DNA of 64,000 nt, from the NCBI RefSeq assembly GCF_902506655.1, contig NZ_LR734817.1, positions 337,667-401,666 on the forward strand, in the 5' to 3' direction. A program made the position numbers and the translations under genes. Positions 53,467-61,610 of the stretch are shown piece by piece. This stretch comes from Marinoscillum sp. 108 (GTDB lineage Bacteria; Bacteroidota; Bacteroidia; Cytophagales; Cyclobacteriaceae). Position 1 is the first letter of the stretch. Every line of letters begins with the position of its first letter. The notes beneath the pieces were generated by a model. The model saw only the letters and a program-made list of their open reading frames with translations, did not search any database and was not told where the DNA came from.

Positions 53467-54356
53467 CTTTTCTCAAATTTTGGTTTTTGTGTACTCCCTT
53501 TCTCTTCTTTTTTCCGGTAGACTCTTGTCCTGATGTCCTCTACTTGAAACAGTAATTTTCCCGCATCTGGCATGATGTCATAGTACCCAATAATCAGGTA
53601 GCCATTGGGCTTCAGACTTTTATAAAACAGGTTGAGGACTTTTAGCTTGAGCTGCTCATCAAAATAGATCATCACGTTTCTACAAAAGATGATATCGTAT
53701 TCTCCAGTGACCGGATCATGAACAAGATTGTGCCTTTCGAAGGTAACACTGCGCTTGTAGTGAGGCTTAATGGCCGCATGCTTGTCGTGGAACTCAAAAT
53801 AGTCCTCCAGCTTACGATCCGGGAAAAATTTCAAAAAGGGAGTTAGATACGGCTTAATCACCTCCAGTGAGTACTCTCCATCTTTTGCCTTTTTCAGTGC
53901 CTTGGTACTCAAATCGGAGGCAGCAATTTTTGTCCTACCCAAAAGCCCTTTTTCCTCCAATACAATGGCCATGGTATAGACCTCCTCTCCGGTAGAGCAG
54001 CCGGCGTGCCATATTTTGAGTGATTCTCCCTTGAATCGTTCGAGGATCTCATCCCGAAGCTTGATCCATACATCGGGGTTTCTAAACAGCTCCGTCAGGT
54101 TCACCAGCAGATCATCTATGGCGCTCATGAAGAAATCATGGTCTTTAAGTATCCGTCCCCAGAGGTCAAGGGAAGAATCCATATGATGCTTCATCATTAA
54201 TCGATTCACCCCTCTTTTCAAAGATGCCTTCTCGTAGTTGGTGAAATCCAGCCCATAGCGGTTTTTGATGGCCACCATCAGGGCATTCATTTCTTCGTCC
54301 GTTATCAACTCAAGGGGCTTTGCTTCACCGGAGAAAATACTTACTGATTCCTTCAT
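53463..54356 (-). CDS. cheR: Chemoreceptor methyltransferase CheR
   Basis: This 297-residue enzyme methylates glutamates on chemoreceptors for adaptation. The N-terminal helical domain (about 15-90) is followed by the AdoMet motif IWHAGCSTGEEVYTMAI and FCRNVMIYFDEQLKL. Length and ATG match the family; a basic tail ends the protein. It begins 6 bp after cheA. Confidence 0.96.
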   Translation of the reverse strand: MKESVSIFSGEAKPLELITDEEMNALMVAIKNRYGLDFTNYEKASLKRGVNRLMMKHHMDSSLDLWGRILKDHDFFMSAIDDLLVNLTELFRNPDVWIKLRDEILERFKGESLKIWHAGCSTGEEVYTMAIVLEEKGLLGRTKIAASDLSTKALKKAKDGEYSLEVIKPYLTPFLKFFPDRKLEDYFEFHDKHAAIKPHYKRSVTFERHNLVHDPVTGEYDIIFCRNVMIYFDEQLKLKVLNLFYKSLKPNGYLIIGYYDIMPDAGKLLFQVEDIRTRVYRKKEEKGSTQKPKFEKR

Positions 54357-54362
54357 TTAGAA

Positions 54363-56054
54363 TTATTTTGATTGGAGGACTTTTAGATGAATCAGGTCGG
54401 TGAGAGCTGCTATATCTATTACCGGGCATACGTTACCACTTCCCAGTATGGTAGTGCCACTTAGCAATTTAGTTTTGTTAATGGGTTTGGCCAGCGGTTT
54501 TTCGATGATCTCCTTCTGCTGAAGGACTTTATCTACAATCACACCGGTGGTCTGCCCCACATACGATACAATGATCACATTAAACAGATCATCGTCAGTA
54601 CTCAATTCGAAACTCTTCTGAAGACTGCCACGTTGGCCTAGCTCATCCAAACTCTTCATTTCCAGGATATCTTTCAAGAAAACAATGGAGATCGCTTCAT
54701 CCTGATATTTGGCCATGAGCCCGCCACTGAGTTTGTAGATTTCACTCCTGGCAATGGTCACCACGGCCTCTGTGTATGAAAGCGCCATGGCATACTCCTG
54801 CCCCCCTACATCGAAAAGCAAGGTGCCCTTGAGTGCCAGTGAAGATGGTACGTGGAGGTTGACAGTGGTGCCTGTACCCACCTCTGTCTCTATACGCACC
54901 TGACCGCCAATAGACTCTACGGCTTTCTTCACCACGTCCATTCCCACACCACGCCCGGAAATTTCATTTACTTTATCGGAGTTGGAAAAGCCTGACTCAA
55001 AAATATACCGCAGTACTTCATCCTTTGTGAGATCCTTGGCCACAGCGTCGGCCACCATTCCTTTTTGAACAATTTTCTTACGTATTACTTCATGGTCGAT
55101 ACCGGCACCATCATCCTTCACCACGATAATCACCCGATCTCGCTCGTAGCGCGCGTCCAGTGTAATGGATCCTTCAGGGGCTTTCCCGTTTTCTACCCTT
55201 TTGGCTTCCGGCTCTATACCGTGACTCACGGCATTTCGTACGAGGTGAACCAGTGAGTCGCTGATTACCTTGAGCACGTTGCGATCTATTTCTATTTCTG
55301 TGCCTTTGAGAACCAAAGCCACATTTTTTACCTCTATGGCCGCGGCATCCCGAACTACCCGATGGAACTTATTGAAGAGAAACCCCACCTGAATCATTCG
55401 GGCATTCATAATGCTATACTGGAGGTTGGAACTGATTCGCTTCAGTCGCTCAAACTCTGCCGTAGCCAACCCTATTTCCTGACTGTAAGCAATCAATCTG
55501 TCGCGCTCTATGATGAGCTGCCCCACCTCATTGAGCAAATCATCCATTTTCTTAACGGGGATCTGAATGACATCCGAAAACATCACCTGGGCCTGGCCTT
55601 CCTGTTTGGTGGTTTCCTCTTCCTGATGGTCTATCTCTTCTTCTTTGGGTGCTGCAGGGGCTCCCTTATCTAATTCATTTTTTAGGAATATTGAAAGGCT
55701 GGTTTTGATCCCGAGGTAGCTGACCTTTTGGTTGGTCTCGAGGGCCCGCACCACTTGGGTGAGTTTGTCGTTGGCTCTGAAAAGGATTTCAAAAAGCTTT
55801 TTACTCAGTGTGATTTGCTTATTTCGGATGGCAATCATCACGTCCTCCATAGCATGTGAAAGTTCGGACACACCATCCAGGCCCAGGCCCATGGCATTAC
55901 CTTTCAACGTATGGGTAATCCGAAAAATGCCATCAATGGCATCCTGATTGGACTGATCTTTTTCCAGCTCCACGAAAAGCTTGTCCAGCTCTTCTATCTG
56001 GTCTTTCGCTTCTATGAGAAAGAGTTCCTTATATTCTGATTCCTTAGATTTCAA
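54363..56054 (-). CDS. cheA: Chemotaxis histidine kinase CheA
   Basis: This 563-residue kinase has P1 (about 1-105) with phospho-His48 in FRITHTLKGNAM, a charged linker (130-158) in place of a P2 domain, the P3 dimer helices (160-225), the P4 ATPase (226-403; LVRNAVSHGIE, DDGAGID, SGRGVGMDVV) and the P5 CheW-like domain (405-560). The lack of P2 explains the length below the E. coli protein. The start must be TTG at 56054: the in-frame TAG, which is the cheB stop, is two codons upstream. Confidence 0.96.
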   Translation of the reverse strand: MKSKESEYKELFLIEAKDQIEELDKLFVELEKDQSNQDAIDGIFRITHTLKGNAMGLGLDGVSELSHAMEDVMIAIRNKQITLSKKLFEILFRANDKLTQVVRALETNQKVSYLGIKTSLSIFLKNELDKGAPAAPKEEEIDHQEEETTKQEGQAQVMFSDVIQIPVKKMDDLLNEVGQLIIERDRLIAYSQEIGLATAEFERLKRISSNLQYSIMNARMIQVGFLFNKFHRVVRDAAAIEVKNVALVLKGTEIEIDRNVLKVISDSLVHLVRNAVSHGIEPEAKRVENGKAPEGSITLDARYERDRVIIVVKDDGAGIDHEVIRKKIVQKGMVADAVAKDLTKDEVLRYIFESGFSNSDKVNEISGRGVGMDVVKKAVESIGGQVRIETEVGTGTTVNLHVPSSLALKGTLLFDVGGQEYAMALSYTEAVVTIARSEIYKLSGGLMAKYQDEAISIVFLKDILEMKSLDELGQRGSLQKSFELSTDDDLFNVIIVSYVGQTTGVIVDKVLQQKEIIEKPLAKPINKTKLLSGTTILGSGNVCPVIDIAALTDLIHLKVLQSK

Positions 56055-56057
56055 TGT

Positions 56058-57098
56058 CTATAAACAGTTAACCAAGTATCCACCAATTTCTTTTATATGC
56101 ATGACCTTTTCGGCCGCTCCAGTTTCGAATGCTATTTTCGGCATACCGTAGATAATACTGGATGACTCATCCTGTGCTATGGTAATGCCGCCATTATTTC
56201 TAATCATTTTCATACCCTTCACCCCATCGCGCCCCATCCCTGTGAGGAGCACCCCTATGGCCTTTTCACCATAGCACTCAGCCACAGATTCCATCAAGGC
56301 ATTAATGGATGGGTTGTTATATTCCTTATATTCCTCTTTTGAGAAACCAATTTTCACTTTTTCTCCCTTTCCATCCTTCATCACTACCATGTTGGCATTG
56401 CCTGGTGCGATAATGACCATGCCTGGCTGGGGAACCATACCCCGCTTACCCACCACCACTTTGAGCGAACTGAGGGCATCCAGTCTGTCCGCAAAGGACA
56501 AAATGAAATTAGGTGGCATGTGCTGACAAATAAGTACCGGAACGTTTAGGTTGGCAGGAAGCGAAGTGATTACTTTCTCCAAAGCGGAGGGCCCGCCGGT
56601 AGATGCGCCAATGACGATCACATGAAACCTCGCCTCACTATCAAAGGTGTGAGGCAGCTTACTCAGCCCATCGCTTTCGATGGGTGTAGGACGCGGCTTG
56701 GCCCGAGCCACCCGCTTGACCATGGCCAAAATCTCAACATTGATCTCGCGGATTTTGGATCCCCCTTTTTGCGGTTTGTTAATATAATCAACTGCTCCGA
56801 GTCTAAGTGCATCAAAAACCACATCGAGGTTAGTGTTTCCCACCGAACTCAAAATCACAATAGGAATAGGGTTAGCCTTCATGATATGCTCTACGGCATA
56901 CAATCCATCATACTCGTCCATGTTGATGTCCATGAGTATGACATCCGGCTTGAGCTCGCGGGCCTTCTCCACTGCTTCCTTGCCATTAGAGGCCGAACCA
57001 ATGACTTCCAGTTCCTTGTCTTTAGACAACAGATCCGAGATCAGCAATCTCATAAATGCTGAGTCGTCCACTACCAATATTTTTATCTTCCCTGTCAA
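56058..57098 (-). CDS. cheB: Chemoreceptor methylesterase/deamidase CheB
   Basis: This 346-residue enzyme has an N-terminal receiver (phospho-acceptor Asp57 in VILMDINMDEYDG) and a C-terminal methylesterase domain with the triad in GASTGGPSALE (Ser), ICQHMPPNF (His) and LTGMGRDGVKG (Asp). It opposes CheR. The start is TTG at 57098, because an in-frame TGA lies six codons upstream with no ATG or GTG in between. It follows cheW by 4 bp. Confidence 0.96.
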   Translation of the reverse strand: MTGKIKILVVDDSAFMRLLISDLLSKDKELEVIGSASNGKEAVEKARELKPDVILMDINMDEYDGLYAVEHIMKANPIPIVILSSVGNTNLDVVFDALRLGAVDYINKPQKGGSKIREINVEILAMVKRVARAKPRPTPIESDGLSKLPHTFDSEARFHVIVIGASTGGPSALEKVITSLPANLNVPVLICQHMPPNFILSFADRLDALSSLKVVVGKRGMVPQPGMVIIAPGNANMVVMKDGKGEKVKIGFSKEEYKEYNNPSINALMESVAECYGEKAIGVLLTGMGRDGVKGMKMIRNNGGITIAQDESSSIIYGMPKIAFETGAAEKVMHIKEIGGYLVNCL

Positions 57099-57102
57099 AT
57101 GC

Positions 57103-57756
57103 TTAGCTGGTTTTCATTCTGGCCCTCAATCTATCGCCCTCAATCAGTTCATCTATGTCGATGAAATAGACCATCTCACCCTGAACCTTCACTAGCCCTT
57201 TTATGTACGTTTCGTCCAGAGAGGTTTCGGACAGGTTGTCAATAGTAGACTGAATGGTATCTCCGGAAATCTTCTGATTGGATGGGACCTCAGCCACCAA
57301 AATCCCCACGGTAAACCGCTCTGTACTCACCACCATGGTATAGGCCGAGCGGGTCTTGATGTCTTCATTGGCATCAACCAGGCCGAGCTTATCAGCCAGG
57401 TCCAAAATGATAATGCCTTTTCCACGAATGGTGGAGATCCCTTTGATGTATTTGGGCGTTTGAGGCATCTTAGTAATGGGGACACTGGGCACTACTTCGT
57501 TGACTTTGGATATTTCCATGGCGAATGACTCCTGTCCAAGCTTAAAGACAATGAGGTGTACATGCTTGCCTTTGAGGGAATCGATCTCCTCTTTGAATCG
57601 CTTGTGAAGTTCAGATCTTCGAGCGAGTTCCTCCTGAGTAAGAAACCAGGACTGATCCGCTGACTCTACTTTTTCGGAGACCTTTTTGGCTTTCTTCCCC
57701 TTATCTTCCTTGGAAGGGTGGGCGCTTTTTTTCTTAAGGTTGCGTCCTGTTGTCAT
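57103..57756 (-). CDS. cheW: CheW adaptor protein with basic N-terminal extension
   Basis: This 217-residue protein links receptors to CheA. The CheW domain occupies about 65-200 (VFKLGQESFAMEISKVNEV, GISTIRGKGIIILDLADKLG). The first 45 residues form a Lys-rich extension not found in short CheW proteins, followed by a helix (EELARRSELHKRFKEEID). It lies between the PAS-containing receptor gene (42 bp) and cheB. Confidence 0.94.
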   Translation of the reverse strand: MTTGRNLKKKSAHPSKEDKGKKAKKVSEKVESADQSWFLTQEELARRSELHKRFKEEIDSLKGKHVHLIVFKLGQESFAMEISKVNEVVPSVPITKMPQTPKYIKGISTIRGKGIIILDLADKLGLVDANEDIKTRSAYTMVVSTERFTVGILVAEVPSNQKISGDTIQSTIDNLSETSLDETYIKGLVKVQGEMVYFIDIDELIEGDRLRARMKTS

Positions 57757-57798
57757 ATTCTATTCTGATTGCTCACCAATTTTTAATCTACAAAGAAA

Positions 57799-60762
57799 TT
57801 AGTCGATATCTGCCAAAATCTCGGGGTACTTCTTTCTAATATCCTCAAGAAACTTTACGTTATCCTCAATATTAACACCTATTTCACTTTGAATATCCAA
57901 AATTCCCCAATCTTCAATCTCCGGAAGGTAGATTGGAGCCTTCTTGTCTAGCTGATAGGAGTCACCCATATCAGTTTTCAACTTCACCAGTCGCTGTACA
58001 GGCTTTCTGTCCTTAATTATCTGTACTTCATCCGCCCAATCATCACTGGATACTTTTGTGCCATTGGCGCTTGTCAGGTACTTTTTACCATCCGGCGTTT
58101 TCACCAGCACGGTATCATTCACATGCTTCAGTACCTCACCGAAAAACGCCTTTTGCTCTTTGAATAATTTATTGGTGTCCTTGCCGGACTTCATCATCCG
58201 CTGCAGATTTTCAAGCTCTACCTCCTGTTCCTCAGATTTGATCTGGGCCAACTTCAGATCCGTGATGTCTCTGGATATCCCAAAGGTGCCAACGATCTTT
58301 CCATCCTGATCTTTCAGTGGCAGCTTGGTAGTGGATACAAAGGTGGTAGTGCCATCCTTTTTGTCTTCTCTCTCTATTTGATTAAGTAAAGGCACTCCTG
58401 TCTTGATGATGGTTTGTTCGTCGTTAAATGCTTTCTTAGCATGGTCTCCAAAGAAGTCAAAATCTGTTTTTCCGGTAATCTCACTGACATCTTTTACACC
58501 AAAATTAGGAGCCATGGATTCGCTCACTCTGAGGAAGTGTCCCTGAGTATCTTTGAAGTATATAAAATCAGGCATGTTATCGAGTAATGTCGCCAACAGC
58601 CTATTCTCCTCTTCGAATTTGAGCTGGGCAATCCTCATTTCGGTAATGTCTCTTGAAATTCCGAAAGTGCCTATGATGTTTCCATCCACATCTTTCAACG
58701 GCATTTTAGTCGTAGATACATACTTGAATTCGCCGTTTTTAAGGTCAGCTCTTTGAATACTGTTAATCATTGGGATGCCTGTCTCCATGATCTTCTGCTC
58801 ATCCTCATAAGATACCCTTGCATGTTCTCCATGAAAATCAAAATCACTCTTGCCAATTAATTGCTTAGGGTCTTCCATTCCAAACCTCTTGACATGAGAA
58901 AGGCTGTTGCGGATGAATTTACTCTCTCTGTCTTTGAAGTAGATAAAATCGGGAATATTGGAGAGCAACGCATCCAAAAGACTTTTCTCCTTTTCGTAGG
59001 CCTCACGCATCTGAAAGAGGGCGTTATTCTCCTTGGCCTGGCCGGAGAGCCTCACCATGCTGATACCCTCTTTGAATTCCATGGCGATTTGCGCCAGGTT
59101 TTGGGTCTTGTCATTGTAACTGCCCATACCGGATGAAAGCTCAGTGGCCGAACTGGCCACCTCTTCGGTGCCCGCTGCGGTCTGCTCCGCTATCACCACG
59201 ATGCTTTCGGTGATGGAAACCACATTATTAATACTCTGGATCTGATTCTGGGCGGCATTGAGAATTTCTTCTGAGAATCGCAGTGTTTCGGTGGAGGAAT
59301 CGAGAATCTCCTTAAAGGACGCAGCGGCAGATCTGGAAGTTTCCTCTCCACTTTTCACTACCATATTCATATTGGACATCACTTTGGCAGCCACTTCGGT
59401 GTCTGTCTGCACGTCTCCTACCAATATCTCTATTTCCTTGGCCGACTTTCGGGAATCCTCGGCCAGTTTGCGGATTTCTTCGGCTACCACTGCAAACCCG
59501 CGACCAGCATCGCCTGCCTGTGCTGCTTCGATGGCCGCATTTAGTGCCAGAAGGTTCGTTTGTGAAGCAATTTCGGTGATCACGCTCAGCGTTCTGGAGA
59601 TTTCCTGAGACCTCTGGGTGAGCACCTGAATTGATTGGTTTGTTTTGGTGGAGTACTCAGAAATCTCCACCATGCTGCTCACCACGCCATTCACTATACC
59701 AATTCCCTTCTCACTGCTTTCAGCACCGATCTTTGCGGCGTTGTTGATGGCTTCAGCCTTCTGTACCATCCGCTGAGAGGCCTGAAGGATTTCTTCTACC
59801 AGGCTGGATGACTCATCTACTTTGGCCAGCTGGTTTTGAGCTCCGCTGCTCATTTGAGCAATCGCAGAAGCAATTTCGTTGGTGTTGGAATTCATCTCCT
59901 CACCGGTCACTCGCATTTCACTTGTAGACTCCTCAATGGTGAGGACATTCTGTGAAATCTGATGAAGCAGCCCATCGAGGTTATCCAGCGCCAGATTGAG
60001 ATTATTGGTAATTTTAAGGATATCTCCCTTGGCCTCCTCCTTGTACCGATGCGTGAGGTCACCGGAAGCCATGGCATTGACGATCTTGTTGATAGAATAG
60101 AATGGCCTGGAAACATTTTCCAACAGCTCATTGATGGAGTTGCCCAACTGAAGCCAAATGCCGGATTTATTTTGGTTGTCAATCCTCACATCTAACTTAC
60201 CCTCATCTCCTGCCATACTCACTACCTCATCCACACCGCCGAGCATAGTCCGCAGGTTGTCTCTCATATCCAGCAATGACTGTCCCAATAGGTCATTGTT
60301 GCTTTTCAGACTAAACTCCGAATTCAGGTTTCCCTCCCTGATCTCATTGGCCAGTCCGGCGGTATTTTTCAAGAACATGAGGTGACTGTCAAGAGCCCTG
60401 GAAATATGACCAATTTCATCCTTCCTTCTATCTGTTTTCAACTCCTGAAAATCAATATCGAGATTACCATCAGACATCATATTGATTCGCTTGATAATCC
60501 TGTAAAGCGGATAATGAACATACCTAAAGATAAACCTCATCCCAAGGTAAAACTGAAGGACGATGATGGGCGAAGCGTAAAGAAAATACACAATCCCGTA
60601 CATACCGGATGCATAGGAGACTATGCATAACTCAGCGGAAAGAGCCACAAAAAAAACACAAATTCTGAAAAGGAAGGATCCCTTAAAATTGTAGTAAATG
60701 GCCACAGTACTCGCTAGTAAAATAGCGCTTACCAGGCCTGTAATCTTTAATAATTCTATCAT
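57799..60762 (-). CDS. Methyl-accepting chemotaxis protein with C-terminal tandem PAS domains
   Basis: This 987-residue receptor has two or three membrane helices at the N-terminus (about 5-75) with almost no periplasmic part. HAMP-like helices follow (about 80-300), then the signalling domain (about 300-580; tip block [19 protein letters not shown]). Unusually, two similar PAS domains come after the signalling tip (about 596-709 and 722-835; each contains [14 protein letters not shown] or YVSTTK, and [10 protein letters not shown]). A 120-residue tail of unknown type ends the protein. The sensing is thus probably cytoplasmic. cheW genes lie on both sides. Confidence 0.93.
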   Translation of the reverse strand: MIELLKITGLVSAILLASTVAIYYNFKGSFLFRICVFFVALSAELCIVSYASGMYGIVYFLYASPIIVLQFYLGMRFIFRYVHYPLYRIIKRINMMSDGNLDIDFQELKTDRRKDEIGHISRALDSHLMFLKNTAGLANEIREGNLNSEFSLKSNNDLLGQSLLDMRDNLRTMLGGVDEVVSMAGDEGKLDVRIDNQNKSGIWLQLGNSINELLENVSRPFYSINKIVNAMASGDLTHRYKEEAKGDILKITNNLNLALDNLDGLLHQISQNVLTIEESTSEMRVTGEEMNSNTNEIASAIAQMSSGAQNQLAKVDESSSLVEEILQASQRMVQKAEAINNAAKIGAESSEKGIGIVNGVVSSMVEISEYSTKTNQSIQVLTQRSQEISRTLSVITEIASQTNLLALNAAIEAAQAGDAGRGFAVVAEEIRKLAEDSRKSAKEIEILVGDVQTDTEVAAKVMSNMNMVVKSGEETSRSAAASFKEILDSSTETLRFSEEILNAAQNQIQSINNVVSITESIVVIAEQTAAGTEEVASSATELSSGMGSYNDKTQNLAQIAMEFKEGISMVRLSGQAKENNALFQMREAYEKEKSLLDALLSNIPDFIYFKDRESKFIRNSLSHVKRFGMEDPKQLIGKSDFDFHGEHARVSYEDEQKIMETGIPMINSIQRADLKNGEFKYVSTTKMPLKDVDGNIIGTFGISRDITEMRIAQLKFEEENRLLATLLDNMPDFIYFKDTQGHFLRVSESMAPNFGVKDVSEITGKTDFDFFGDHAKKAFNDEQTIIKTGVPLLNQIEREDKKDGTTTFVSTTKLPLKDQDGKIVGTFGISRDITDLKLAQIKSEEQEVELENLQRMMKSGKDTNKLFKEQKAFFGEVLKHVNDTVLVKTPDGKKYLTSANGTKVSSDDWADEVQIIKDRKPVQRLVKLKTDMGDSYQLDKKAPIYLPEIEDWGILDIQSEIGVNIEDNVKFLEDIRKKYPEILADID

Positions 60763-60823
60763 CTATCGGGTTGGGTTGAATTCAAAAATATGGGGAAATT
60801 CGTTTACCTAATGACCAAGCGCA

Positions 60824-61381
60824 CTATTCGGTTTTAACCTCAATCATCTCTAAAATATCGACCAATATGATCATGGACTTGTCCTGTTTGACAATCCCTT
60901 TGATAAAGTGATCTTCGGGTGCAAGGTTGTTGATCACAGCGGCACTGGTATTGATTTGTGAAGATTGCACAAGGAGGGTATCAGGCACCTGCCGTACAAT
61001 GAGGCCAGCCTGGTAAGTATCATCCTTGATCACAATGATGAACGCCTCCTCCAAACCCTCCATTGCCGGGGCCTTTGGATTGATCCTTTTTTCAAGGTCA
61101 ATTACGGCAAGAACATTACCCCTTACATTACCGACACCAAGTATATAATCCGGGGCCTGAGGTACAGGCGCAATTTTGGGAGCCTTCACCACTTCACGCA
61201 CTTTTTCTATGGGAAGTGCGTAACGCTCACGCCCCACCGGGAAAACCACGAGTACTTCGTTTTTTTCTACCGTTCCTGTCTCTGAAATCTCCTGATTGAG
61301 CCTGCCCAAAGCGGCTGCTTCTACCCAACTCTTTTCTGGCTGAGCAATGTCATGTGACTTTGTAGAGTCTCCGTCCACCAT
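60824..61381 (-). CDS. cheW: CheW adaptor protein
   Basis: This 185-residue protein has a CheW domain at about 40-180 (VFPVGRERYALPIEKVREVV, GVGNVRGNVLAVIDLEKRI). It starts with ATG at 61381, 61 bp before the PAS-containing receptor gene, and differs clearly from the other CheW in the operon, so the two may pair with different receptors. Confidence 0.94.
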   Translation of the reverse strand: MVDGDSTKSHDIAQPEKSWVEAAALGRLNQEISETGTVEKNEVLVVFPVGRERYALPIEKVREVVKAPKIAPVPQAPDYILGVGNVRGNVLAVIDLEKRINPKAPAMEGLEEAFIIVIKDDTYQAGLIVRQVPDTLLVQSSQINTSAAVINNLAPEDHFIKGIVKQDKSMIILVDILEMIEVKTE

Positions 61382-61610
61382 TTCGCTGCGTTAAAATCTT
61401 GTCTATAGGGATGTGTTCACCAGGGACCACATTCATTCAAATCTCAAATGGCTTAGTCCACGGAACCCCAATACTTTGGGTGATCTATTATTTTCATATT
61501 TTTTGATATTAAAAAATAATATTTGGCTCAAACCACACTATTCAAACATTCGTAAAATAGCAAAATGATAAATTTCACCTGCTAAAAAACCTAAATATTT
61601 AAGGAAAAAC
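61382..61610. other. Noncoding gap between receptor and cheW genes
   Basis: This 229-bp A+T-rich stretch has no convincing gene. On the minus strand a weak dyad with a T run (CCTTAAATATTTAGG then six T residues, near 61585-61605) follows the receptor stop and might end its transcript. A small CCCAA/TTGGG dyad lies near 61473-61488. I see no consensus promoter for the cheW gene. Confidence 0.5.
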
